Origin: Hyphodiscus hymeniophilus
Lineage: Eukaryota; Ascomycota; Leotiomycetes; Helotiales; Hyphodiscaceae
Direction: 5' to 3'
Length of the DNA: 64,000 nucleotides
Assembly (NCBI GenBank): GCA_016508695.1
Contig: VNKQ01000004.1
Coordinates: 186,001 to 250,000, forward strand
The stretch's first letter is position 1. Every line of letters starts with the position of its first letter. Below are positions 22,450 through 33,570 of the stretch, in pieces. A model generated the notes under the pieces. It was given only the letters and a program-made list of their open reading frames with translations, made no database searches and was not told the DNA's origin. A program made the translations under genes and the position numbers.

Positions 22450-24187
22450 ATGGAACTACCTTCCCCCCTCTTCGGACAGGACGTCTCTGTTCTACAGATC
22501 CTCGCGGGAGTTCTGCTCCTGTGGATTATCGGCGTCTCGACCAATCGTGTTTACTTCAGTCCTCTATCCAAGGTCCCGGGTCCCAAACTCGCCGCTCTGA
22601 CTTCTTGGTATGAGTTCTACTACGATGTGGTGAAAGGGGGCAGTTCACATTTCATCTCCAAGAGCTTCATCGTAAATATGGTGTGATATCCTAGTCCCAC
22701 GTCAGACTTCGACACTGACGTTCAATAGGTCCGATAATCCGTATCAATCCAACAGAGGTCCACATCGATGATCCAGAGTACTATGAGACGATCTATTCTC
22801 ACAACCTCCATCTGGACAAACTCCAACACTTTGGCGATCGTTGGAGAAAACCGGGTTCAGTTCAAGGTAGATGAAATAAGCTGGTTCAAAGCGCGAAACT
22901 GAATCGAGGCAGTTACTGCACCGCACGCGCTGCACAAGATACGGCGGAAAGCACTCAACCCTTTCTTCTCGAAGTCGCAAATCTCCGCCCTCTGGCCGTA
23001 CATAGTCGAGAAATCCGAGAGGCTCTGCTCCGTTGTCGAGGAGAGCTATTGCGATGATGCAAAGCCGTTGTATCTGACCCGGGCAATCGGGTGTTTTGCG
23101 CTCGACGTGGTGACCGAGTATTCCTTCGGGAAGACTTTCAACCATCTCGACAAGCCCGGATTCGAGAGCGAGCTGATCACCGTGCTGGATTACCTGACCG
23201 GGAAAGTCCATCTCATGACACATCTGCCGATCATAAGAAAGGTTATGAGTGCTCTGCCTAAGTTCATGCAAGAAGCGTTGCAGCCGGGATTGGTGGTCGC
23301 GTATGACTGGAATGCCGTGGGATTTCTTTCTCTCATTCTTTCTGAAGGCTGCTGATCGTATGATAGGGCATAGCCGAACAGGTCCGCCTCGTCGCGGGCA
23401 GCCATGGGGAGAAGGGAAGCTACACGGGCCACCGAACCATCTTCAGCGACATTCTCGAATCCGATCTTCCGGACGCGGAGAAGGAGATCCAGAGATTATC
23501 GGAAGAGGCGAGTATCATCGCCAGCGCGGGGTCGGATACGATCAAGAATGCAATGAATGTGGCCTGCTTCCACATCCTCAACAATCCGACCATCCACGAG
23601 GCGCTCGTGGCAGAGCTGGTCGCTGTCCTGCCAGATCGAGACACTACCCCCGTCTTGTCCCAACTGGAAGCCCTCCCGTACCTGACGGCCATCATCCAAG
23701 AATGTGCGTACTCCATCCCAACCCGATCTCTCATCGCTGCGGCTGACGGCCAACAACAGCTCTCCGGCTCTCCTACGGCGTAGTCCAGCGTTCACCGAGA
23801 GTCTCTCCCTCCCAGGTGATCCAGTACAAGGGATTCGCCATCCCACCGGGCTACGCCGTCGGGATGGATCCCGTACACATGCATCACAACGAGGGGGTAT
23901 TCCCCGACAGCTACGCGTTCCAGCCCGGCCGCTGGCTGGGCGACGCGGCGGCGACGAGGCGGCTCCAGAGATACAACGTCGCGTTCTCCCGGGGCACGCG
24001 ACAGTGTCTTGGGATGAACTTGGCCTGGGCGGAGATGTATCTGTTGCTCGCGACTGTGTTTCGGCGGTTCGAGATGAGGCTGTGGGAGACGGACGGCAGG
24101 TGCGCGGAGCTTGAGACGGATTTCTTCTTGCCGAGGATGAGCGATCGAGAGGGTGTGAAGGTCATGATCAAGAAGAGGGAGAAGTGA
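22450..24187 (+). pseudogene. Cytochrome P450, exon 1 carries a 1-nt frameshift
   Basis: Five exons are clear: 22450..22680, 22729..22866, 22913..23316, 23367..23703 and 23760..24187. A membrane anchor (LQILAGVLLLWIIG) and the hinge KVPGPKLAALTSWYEFYYD come first. Then come ALHKIRRKALNPFFSKS, the I-helix ASAGSDTIKNAM (acid-alcohol SDT), the K-helix ExxR (ESLR, split by an intron) and the heme loop FSRGTRQCLG. The intact protein would be about 512 residues, like fungal trichodiene-oxygenase-type CYPs. The frame breaks in exon 1: after VVKGG the expected FHLQELHRKYG is read one base out of register, at the G run 22636-22640, which appears one G short. With that base every splice phase fits. It is therefore either a young pseudogene or a homopolymer error. 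The substrate is unknown, and no biosynthetic cluster surrounds it. Confidence 0.88.
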
Positions 24188-24948
24188 GTTGAGTTACATC
24201 AGGGGAGGCATGCTTGTTCCCTTCTGTATAGCCAGGCTCGATAACTTCTGTAATTGAATAGACCAACGAACCCTTTCTTTGAGTTTGAGAGTTCCGCTCG
24301 GCCCATTTAAGCCTTCTACAACATTGATTAGCTTCACCACAGGAAAAGTAGGAGGAGCGGCAGTGGTTCAAGGAATCGGCATCGGGAAGGCACTCTTCTC
24401 TAGCACATATGAATGAAACCGAAAAAAGAAGGGAACAAAAGCTGACTTACCGAGATACATCCGTGACACAAGTTCATGACCGAAGAGAATTTTCCATCTT
24501 CTTTGTAAGGAAATGATAGTGCGAGAATACAGGCATGCTCCGGTTCGCAAACGGAGGACTGAACATTCGTTTCAGGCGTACATAATTCGGCCGAGACGTT
24601 CTGCTCGCCATTGAGGACTCGCTTGAACGCAGAACGAGCCCTTCGTCGATGCTCTTCAAGGATCACATCGAAGAATTTAAGCTTGTGCGCAACGGCTCCA
24701 ATCTCTCGCGGCAAACCAGTGATTTCGTAGAACGTCTCGTTCGCCCAGACAACCTGCTTGCCTTTCCCATCGACCGCTAGATTCTGCATCCCGACCAACA
24801 CGTTCTCGGCGAAGAAGCGGATCCGTCTCTTACTGGTCTCGAGTTCCTGCTCAAGGCGTTGCCTATGCTCCTTACTGTATCTAATACCTGTTGTCGGCCT
24901 GGCATTGAACCCAGGGGCTTCGATAGCATTATTCTGTTCTGATATACC
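24168..24948 (-). pseudogene. Relic of a PAS-domain hybrid histidine kinase
   Basis: Reading from 24948 leftward after a good acceptor (branch GCTAAC), the frame encodes a basic helix (EHRQRLEQELETSKRR) and a PAS domain: GMQNLAVDGKGKQVVWANE, YEITGLP, then FPYKEDGKFSSVM. At about 24472-24477 the frame slips by one base. The next frame reads TCVTDVSR, then a donor GTAAGT, and after an intron RLKWAERNSQTQRK. The string CVTD-[IV]-S..LKWAE is the usual PAS-to-HisKA connector of fungal group VIII-like sensor kinases. The kinase core (H-box, HATPase) and the receiver domain are absent, and no start region was found. The remnant overlaps the last 20 nt of the P450 gene on the other strand. Assignment to a PAS sensor is fair; the exact group is inference. 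Confidence 0.66.
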
Positions 24949-25840
24949 CTGAGCTTAGTTAGCATGCTGCTGAGCATTGCATGGCATTCCCTTTCCTTTC
25001 TCTAGCCCACAGACTTATCAAGTAGAGATTCCGAACACAATGAAAAAGGCTACTCTGAGTAGTCTATACTAGCGGCTTAAAAACAGAAGATAATAAATCC
25101 AGCAATTCGGTGGGCATCTTATTTATCTTCGGAATCTTATGAACCTCAAAGTAATGGCAGCCATTCACCATATCCATATCCATATCCATAGCCAGGCCAG
25201 CGTCTCAAGAGTCAATTCAAGCGTCTGCGAGATGTCTAACTACTCAGCTAGGAATATACTCAGCTATGAAGAAGAAGAAGAAGAAGAAGAAGAAGAAGAA
25301 GAAGAGAAAACGCATACCGGGTCTAGGATTTACCCTTCCCCTTCACCTTCATGCAGATTGGCATGTTCGGTGAAGCAGCCATTCCTACGCTGCATATCCC
25401 AATCTTGGCTACTGTGAATGCGTTTTGGAACAAGTTCTGGCCCTACCTTATACTGTGCCATCAACATGTCGTCATGGTAGAGTTTCCACACGGGCTGTTT
25501 CCGGCTGGCGTTGCGTTGTCGCCCAAAACAACTCCCTACCCGTTCCGGAACATATCACTCTTGTGTGCGATGTGGGTAGGTGAAATGGCTGAAGTGTCCG
25601 CGCGTAGTGAACGATCTGCTAAGCAAATCTGCGTTTTATGATTCAGGTTATGTTACCAGCAGGTATGTTTGAAAGGTAAACCATGCTCAGATCAGGTCGA
25701 TGTGTGGTTTGTTTCAATTAGGGAAAGATATGAATCACGATTCCTTCAAGTTGTGATGTGCGAATTATCAGATCCTTTAATTTCTTATATACTCCTCCGA
25801 GCGCCAAGGGCTTATTTTACATTTAAAAACAGGACTACAT
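24949..25840. other. Intergenic region with a trinucleotide microsatellite
   Basis: No gene is supported in this 890-nt stretch. It holds the GAA array at 25268-25303 and a short CATATC repeat near 25172-25192. Confidence 0.55.
25268..25303 (+). repeat. (GAA)12 microsatellite
   Basis: Twelve perfect GAA units, 36 nt, lie in non-coding sequence; the Glu-rich open frame through it has no other support. Confidence 0.95.
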
Positions 25841-26828
25841 CTATTTCATGAAGCCAGGCTTTCCATCACCGTTGGCGTCAACCTTGGGGTTGATTTTATC
25901 CATCAAGCTCGGCTTGTGGGTGGTGGAGGTATTGGTTGTGGTGGATGAGCCGGTAGTACCACTGCCGACGTTGGATGTCCCTGTGCTATTATTGCTGTAG
26001 TTGGATGTACCGGTCGCACCGGTCGTACCGGTCGTACCAGTCGTACCAGTCGTACCAAGACCTTGTCCAGTATGGCCGGTGTGGCCAGTGTGGTGCGAGT
26101 GATGCGAGGTACCCTCTGGATCTGTCAAAGATGTTGTGCCTTTAGCACCAGTTCCACCTAAAGTTCCGCCAACAGACTTAGGCTGGCCGGCAAATGCGTC
26201 GGTTCGTTCCTCGCGACCGCCGAGGTGACCTCCTTGGTGCTTAAACTCGTCCAGGGTGACGGCGGGCAGTTGAGTAGCAGTGTGGTGCTTGGATTCGTTC
26301 TGGTGCACTTCGTGGACTGGGATAGTGGTGTGAACGACGGATGGCTGAATGGTTTCCTTCTGGATTACCGGCTGGATATTCTCATGCACATGGTGGTGAA
26401 TATGCTCCCCAGCGACAACGGGTACAGCAGATGAAGTGCGTTCTGTCTCGCCGACAGTGCGGGTGTCCTTGAACTGTGCTCTCTCGGATGCGAGACGATC
26501 CTTAATGTGAGAATCGTCACCGTGCTTGATTTGGCGGTGCTCGACACCGGCCATGTTGTGGGAGTGTTGTTCTGGAAGGACTTCCTTGGCCGTGACTGGC
26601 TGAATGGAGGTGTGGTGATGATCTTGGTGGACCTCACGATCGACTACTTTTTGAACATTCTCGTGGTGCGTACGAGTGACGTTCTCGTTGGTGATGGCTG
26701 GGTTAACAGTCTGAAGATGTTAGGGGTGAGCACGTTAAGAAGCTGTTGATGCTTACCTCGTGGACGGTAGTATCGTGCTTTCCATCCTTGGAAAGGAACG
26801 AAGAGACTGCTGCCTTTGCTTTATCCAT
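25841..26828 (-). CDS. His/Gly/Thr-rich stress- or allergen-like fungal protein
   Basis: Exons 26828..26757 and 26710..25841 give 313 residues. The start MDKAKAAVSSFLSKDGKHD splices at GAG|GTAAGC to TVNPAITNENV. The conserved part is His-rich: HHENVQKVVDREVH, QPVTAKEVLPEQH, GVEHRQIKHGDDSHIKDRL and VGETERTSSAVPVV. The C-terminal half is low complexity, with His/Ser/Thr/Gly runs and a short GTT-type repeat encoded by ACC/GGT/ACG codons (about 25990-26055). The end KVDANGDGKPGFMK contains a DxNxDG loop like a calcium site. There is no signal peptide. Similar ascomycete proteins are often annotated as allergens or as hypothetical; the molecular function is unknown. It is divergent from a gene that shares its R-E-[VI]-H motif. 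Confidence 0.78.
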
Positions 26829-29322
26829 GATGAATGAGATTGACTATGTTATTGGTTGATGTGAAGTAGTGGTTGAGTGAAGGGTAATGGCTTGACAGAA
26901 ATGCTTGAGGTTGCGGTGCGAGAGAGTATAATATACCCCTCAGAGGGGTAGTTGGTTGTCGGTAGCTTCAGATGGCTACATCACAGGTGGCTACATCATC
27001 TATGACGGGGTCTTCGCACTAGCCGCATGGGAGGAGCACTGGGGGTTGGAAGAAGAAGGGTCTCGACTAATAGCTCCGCCCTAAACTCACTTGAGTTAAG
27101 CATGTCGGATACCGCATCGTTCGCGACTGTTTGCGGCATATGCCATGGTGTTTCGACGGTGGCGATACAGTGGGAATCTTGGAAGCAAGCGTCGTGATTC
27201 ATTCTTGGGCTCAAATCGGCCACAGCTGTGAGACTCGATGACGATGACGAGCAGCTTGCACGTGCAGCATTGGGTGATGCGAGACAAGAGAAGTAGTAGG
27301 TAGGCACGGTGGATTACCTTGGTTGCATCGACGGCTAGCAACTCGATATGTTTGGTCTGCAAGCATGAATGCTATACTTCAAGCATCGATCTATGGGAAT
27401 GCTAAAGCTGGATGCTTGCGAGAGATGCTTGAGATCAGATCTCAAACTCTCGCTAAGGTCCGAGTACCAAGTAAACAAGACTTCCAAGACAGATAGATGT
27501 CAACACTTTGACATCCATGCTTGCATAGACTCCGAAAGCTTTAGTTAACTTAGATTGGGATCAATGAATGGCACGATGAGGTCGAAGTGGGAGGAATCCC
27601 AGATCCAGATTTCCCAATGCTGTTGCAGACCAGGATCGACGCGAGCATTTCGGGCGGTACTATGTCGACCGACGAGCCGCCCTAGAACGGGCATGGCCAA
27701 AAACGCCGGATTCAGCTGAGCATGGATTGTGTGTCGGCGGGGTAGGTAATGTGTGTGTGTTGATTTCGGAGTAACAGCCGCAGCATGGATGATGCGGGGA
27801 ATTCTTTCTTTCAGGAATTCTTCCCACCACGCATGGGTCTAATCCAGATGGGATTATGCTCGATTGCTTCACATTCCCATGGATGGGAAGGAGGAGCAAG
27901 GGATGGGGGATTGCATCATCCAGCAGATGTCGGTCTCGGACAGTTCCACCGGAGCGGGAGGACGTGCAGCAGTGCATTCATTTTGCCTTCCTGGGATGCA
28001 AGTAAGGTGTAAACTTGGAAAGTGGCTGAAAGTGGAAGTGGAAGTGGAAGTGGAGGTGGAGGTGGAGGTGAGGTGACTGAGCTCCAATACTTTGGCTAGA
28101 GTACAACGAATCTGTAATGCCAGCCTTAGGAGTTAGGACAGCAAGATGGATGGACAGCCAATTGGATTCCCTTTGATTCGATCGTGTGGAGAGGACATAT
28201 GAAGGAGGTATGACGATGTTCCCACAGTGATGGTTGAGAACTGGACACGGGGAGGTCTGCAGAAACCTCTTGCCCTGGAGTGGAGGAGCCTCGTCAGATA
28301 TGCTACGTCAGAGTAGGCGAGTTAGGTAAGCCAGAGTCCGCGTGCAGAGGTTGTTTGGCCTGAGGGGAAGATTGGAGGAAGAAGCAGAAGGAGCGTAACA
28401 ATGGGTTTGTGAGGTGGAGAGTAGTGGAGAGCTGTGGATAGTAGAAGAGGAGGATAGGCGAGAAGAGGCTGAACAGCTGGCCACTTACTTACCGACTTAG
28501 TAGCTACCTTACCTCTTGGCTACTTGGCGCAAAGAGAGGAACCCATATCACACTGTCTGTACTTACTTAATACTCACACTCTCACTCACTCGCTCGCTCT
28601 CTTGCGCTGGCACCGTCCGTCCGTGCTTGAAAAACTCGGTAGTCAACACTTACGGCCCTCAACCCCTTTTCGGCCTCCCCCGACTTACACCTCGTCCCAA
28701 ACGAGCCAGTCGCCACTCGGAAAAGGGCAGCCATGGGCCGATCATCATCACTCTACAGTACAAGATCTGAGGATCAGCGACACTACCTTCGTATCTTGTT
28801 GGCTCAGTCGGGTCAAAACTTCACTGAAATCTTAAAATGCTTCCCTCGTTTACTGTTTACTACTGTAAAGGGTAAGCTCTAATGGCCTGCGGAGGTGTCT
28901 CTATCCCGTGGAGATTACAGTATGTAGCGGGATGATGCCGCAGACAGATCTACTCGCCGTTGATTCTCTACCACAGGCTCTACGAGTCTACAGGTACAGG
29001 TACAGTACTGTCCCGGTGGGCGGGAAGTCACCCCTGAAAACCATCATTTTCAGCTCGAGCACCCCCCCCCCCCCTTCTCCCGCCCCCTATTCATCACATT
29101 TCATCGTAGAATAATTCCCCGACCTTAATATCCAAGCTATGATGATGCTACGCCTCTTGTCAATACTACCTCGCCCTTACCAGATCTTCACTTGGGTCAC
29201 CGTCGCTGCAGGCATCGCGTAGATCATCCGCTCGCCTGGAGGACGAGCCTTTGAGCCTTTGAGCCTGAGGCCACGCTCAAACACCTTACCTGCAATTGCG
29301 CCTGAGGGGTTCGCGACTTACG
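26829..29322. other. Long divergent intergenic region with low-complexity tracts
   Basis: This 2.5 kb separates two divergent genes with a shared protein motif. It contains a purine-rich GTGGAA/GTGGAG tract at about 28031-28072, pyrimidine-rich sequence near 28570-28610, and a run of 13 C at 29062-29074. No coding exon or RNA was recognised. The length is unusual here and could hold a large regulatory region or long 5' leaders. Confidence 0.5.
29062..29074 (+). repeat. C13 homopolymer
   Basis: Thirteen consecutive C lie upstream of the next gene, within its promoter or leader; the length is likely unstable and error-prone. Confidence 0.9.
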
Positions 29323-32085
29323 ATGGGGATCAAGAGTCTGTTCTTTGGCAGGAATTCCACCAGCAGCAGCAACAACAACAACAACGTCAAGCTCCAGGCA
29401 GCAAAACCCTACGATTCTATCAAGGCGTCTAATCCCCCTATCAAAGGTTCCTATCCCGTCGCTGGTAATGGTCCGAACCTGCTCGAACAGATCCACCGGT
29501 CGAGGACCCAGAGACAATCCAACGTCTCTGCCGTAGCTCCTGCTCCCATTGTTCCACGTCGACGAGAAGACCATCCACAGCGACCAAACACTGCCCCTCA
29601 TGATGGACCACCGGGTGAAGGACCTACTAGATCGCGGAGTACAAGAAGGGGTACAAGGGACCGGACCTTCTCTGGATTCTCCATGAAATCTCCCCCGAGC
29701 ATCTTCAGCAGCAGCAGACGAAACTCAGTCACGTCAAATACCGACCATCCTCCGCCTCCCCCTCTTCCTTCGAAATTCATCCCTCCTTCGAATTCTCCTC
29801 CTTCGAGTGCGCGAGTCTCGTCACCTGCTTCGCGAGAGATCACCGACTACGTGCCAACCCACGGCAATACAGCGGCCCCCGTTGGCTTCACCCCACCTTT
29901 CACGCAACACAAGCGAAACTCTTCTCATACCTCGCACAAGTCCTATGTCGATTTATTGGACGCACATTCCACCATAAAACAGACGAGGGAAGCGTCATTG
30001 CATCGGTACAAAGCATCTGGGGCGCGAAACTATGGCGAAGATGTCGCAGATCGGAACATTGGAGCGTTCGGCCAAGCCTCCGAGAGAGACCTTAGAGTTG
30101 ATTTAAGTTCACCAGATTTCAACTACCTCAAATCGGTCTACGACCCCCAAAAGGACCTAGTACGAGGAGAGCCACATTCCCGCGTCAACTCTGCATTGGG
30201 GCATGTGCTAGGCGCGCATGGCAGCAGCAATGGTGACGACATTCCTGCTTCGAAGGGTCCCCCTCCCCCGGGAACAAACTCAACGAGCGCCACCACCACC
30301 GGGTCTGGGCCTCGGTCTTCTCCCAAATACCCTCCTCGAGTCGATTCCGTTGCTGGGTCATACAATCCTGGCCCTTACAATCCTGGTGCTGGCCCCGTTC
30401 GTGACGCTCATCGCTCTCGCCCTGCACAGTCTAATGGGATCGCCGCGGCCAGACCTTCGTCTTCATCAACAACGTCCATAGCTGAAGAGCCTTACAGGAT
30501 TCAACAAGTCGTGAACTCTACTCGGGCTGTGACTACACCGCCTATACCCGAGCGTGGACGTACTCGCCCTACCATCGCGACCACGACGTCCACGACCTCA
30601 GCTACGCTCAGCAATCCTCCTCCTGTGGCACCACCGACAGCCAAGGGTCCCTCCTCTTCATACAACGGGCAAACCACAGCAACGAGGTCTCAGCAATCAT
30701 CGTCCTTCAAGCCCAAACGACGCAGCATGTCGGCAGCCAGCCAAAGCACCGTCAAGCCCCCGACAACGAGTCGACCGAGTTCACGGAGAGCTTCAGTGAC
30801 CTTTGCTGCTTTCCAAGAACCTGCAGAGCACACCCAGACATCGGCAGACAGTACAAAGAAGCGGATGATCGTTGAAGGAGCCAGTCAGCCACCAAGCCTC
30901 GAAGGCATCGTTGATTTAAAAGACTCGGTTGATACTGATGTAACAATCAGACAACTTCCTGGTAGATACCCACGCCCCCGTTCTATCTATTCCCGCAGTT
31001 CAATTGTTTCACGCGCTTCAACGTATTCAGTTCCTTATTTGAGTCCACTGCATGTTACTCCTCACTCTATCGTCGAGCCACCTTCCTTTCCCCCAGCAGA
31101 CTGGCCATTGCCGTCGCCTACAACACCCACATTTCCCCAGAATAGCACAGCAGCGCAACTTGGCAACCGTTGCTGATAGGTGGTCCTAGCTGTCGTCCAT
31201 GAACATGTTACCCCTCGGGTGCATGACATCCGTGAAGAAGTCGTCACTCGCGAAATCCACACCCACGACGTATATCACCGCGTCTTGCCTATCCTCGAAA
31301 CCGAAATCCTTCCGACCAAGCATTACGTGAGAGGTCAAGACGGGAAGACCCTCGTTGAGATCCCCGAGTCGATGGTTTCTCAGCACACAGTCACTGGCAG
31401 ATTAGATCAAAACTGGCACATATCTAAGCCTGGGCCTGGGATGCTCTCTAATGGTACCGACTGCGAAGGTGCAAGCCGCGCATCAACAGAGTCTGCACCC
31501 GATGGCCCCGTCGTTGGCCTAGCCAGAGGCGAACATGATTCCCGCAGCACTTCTAGAGCCAGCGTTCATTCTTCCTCCAATAATCGTGAACCAATTCTCT
31601 CCAGTAAAAAAGAATACATCAGCAAGGACGGCGTTCCAAGGACAGAATACATATGGCGTCACCCACCCGTTTTTGAGACAGCATCCGGGGAGACACAGCC
31701 TGTGTACGTAGGCGCTGGACTAGGTGACATCAGTGGCGAAACTCGTTACAGTGACGAGAATTATGAGTCGAGTGCAGCGAGCGAAAAGGGAGAAGAGGGG
31801 CTGCTGTTTAGAGACTCCGGCTATGGGTCAGGCGGGATGCTTCCCGGACTTAAGGACATGAACCCATCCTCGCCAATCAATCCGAGCACGAGAATTGAAC
31901 GTACCAAGGTCGGGCGTGTGATTGACCAAGGCTCAACCGGAAAAGCGAGGGACCCGTCAAATGCAGAAGGCGGGTCTTTGAAGACGTTGAGGCAGACGAA
32001 GGAAAGACCAGGCAGTGGCGCCACGTCGAGAACGAAGGGATCGGTTGGTTTGGAGGATGACCTCAAGAACCTGAACATTAAGTGA
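29323..32085 (+). CDS. Large Ser/Pro-rich fungal protein with a conserved HEHV/REIH core
   Basis: Two exons, 29323..30961 and 31190..32085, give 844 residues. The start MGIKSLFFGR is followed by Asn-, Ser- and Pro-rich low complexity and basic Arg/Ser stretches (residues 1-530). The conserved core is created by splicing: IVDLKDSVDTDVTIRQLP joins AVVHEHVTPRVHDIREEV, then REIHTHDVYHRV, ILETEILPTKHYV. The tail holds EYIWRHPPVFET and DSGYGSGGMLPGLKD. The intron is 228 nt, longer than most here. The upstream frame stays open for 72 codons into it, so an unspliced message would encode a different C terminus. No catalytic motif or membrane segment is seen; it is probably cytosolic and largely disordered. 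Function unknown. Confidence 0.75.
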
Positions 32086-33570
32086 GCAAACACAAGAACG
32101 GGAAACGATAGTACATTTGATTTTAGCATGGTGTCTTGGAAGCTTGCGGAATTGGGATAGTGTCTGACTATTGCCATTTATCTCCCATTACCCACTTATA
32201 CGAATACTTCTATGCTGTAGATATTGTACGTTAGCATGTATATAATCCGTATCACCTGCATCCTAAGTCTTCATCGAGTCATATCATCAATCAGACCTTC
32301 CCTAGCTATAGAGTAAGTCCATAGGTCTACAGTAAGGATTAATCCAGATTCCTACTAGTACTTTGAAAGAGACCGTTCTAACTCTGCCGAAATTCAGGAG
32401 CTTTATCTGAAACATAAATAGCTCTGCCGAAGTACCCACTCTACCAAGAATCTAAAAGTACAAACTTCTGCCGACATAATCAGTTATAACTGTATCGAAA
32501 CACAGAATCCTGCCTAAAATATTAGCATATAAGTTATAACCACGCCGAGATAGCTAACCCTTGCTGGAATGTTGGAATATTGGATTATCGGGATGGAATA
32601 TGACCTTGCTAGCCTAACTTTACAGTACGAATTCTGCCGAGATGTGAAAGTCGGGATATGAGGGAAACAATCTCTGCTAGGTGTATGAATGAGGATGGGA
32701 CTTTGCTTCAACATGACTCGACCGAAATATAAGAATACAAACTCTGCTAGAGATGAGAATGGAACTTTGCTTAAATATATCTCTACTGAAGAGTAGGAGT
32801 ATAACTCTGGCTAAAATAGAATCTGCCTAAAGGTCACTCTACTGGAATATAACTTTGTTCAAATGGTAAGAACAGAACCCTGCCCGAAAGAATAATGCCA
32901 CCGATATATCACCTCTACCGAGATATCACCACTACCGAAATATAACCTCTGCTGAAATGTAAATGTATAAAGATATAAGAGATAAAATCCCGGCCGAGTC
33001 TAGGAGTGTAACTCCTGCTAAAATACAACCCTGCCGAAACATAGGGGTATAACACTGCCCGCCGAAATGTAAGAAAATATAAATCTGCCGAAATCGGGGA
33101 GTAGATAACCTTTGCCCAACACATATATTACAATTCCTGCTGAAATCAATCTAGGAGTACAAGGCTACCGAAATACGCCTTTGCTAAAATATAAGAATAC
33201 AGACCCCCTGACATCTAGGAGTATAGCCTTGCCCGAATTATGATCCTACTGAAGACATAACCTTTGCCCGAAAATGTAACTCTGCCTAAATGACTCTACC
33301 AAAAAAAACCTAGAAGTATTACTTTGCCGAAACGTAACTGAATGACTGTACTAAAATATAAGAAGTTCGACGCTGCCGAGATATGACTTTATCAGAAGAC
33401 AAGAACTTGAGGTGTTAATTCAGCTGAAATAGGGATCTGTTGAAATATAGAGATATCGTTATATCAAGATATAGGATTATAGTACGGATCTCACCAATAA
33501 GAGTATCCATTATTAAAACTTACCCAGATCGCTCTCTATATCATATCATATCTAGGGGGAAAGGGGCCCA
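32086..33570. repeat. AT-rich degenerate minisatellite
   Basis: From about 32370 to 33480 the sequence is built from diverged units around ACTCTGCCGAAATATAAGA. Variants of the CTGCCGAAAT core (CTGCTGAAAT, CTACCGAAAT, CTACTGAAG, CTGCCTAAA) recur at irregular spacing of roughly 20-40 nt. Differences are largely C/T and G/A exchanges at the CpG of the core. No coding frame of note runs through it. It looks like an old tandem repeat decayed by transitions. Confidence 0.75.

Noticed and set aside
25268..25303. CRISPR or other structured repeat array
   Set aside because: Simple trinucleotide microsatellite; the genome is fungal.
25139..25417. Plus-strand frame of 92 codons with a poly-Glu run
   Set aside because: The Glu run is only the GAA microsatellite; no family motif or splice structure supports a gene.
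30962..31176. Reading the upstream exon of the Ser/Pro-rich gene to the stop at 31176 as the true end, and 31180-32085 as a separate gene
   Set aside because: Splicing 30961 to 31190 joins DVTIRQLP to AVVHEHV in phase, rebuilding a continuous conserved core; two adjacent same-strand genes 4 nt apart are less likely. Retention is kept as a finding.
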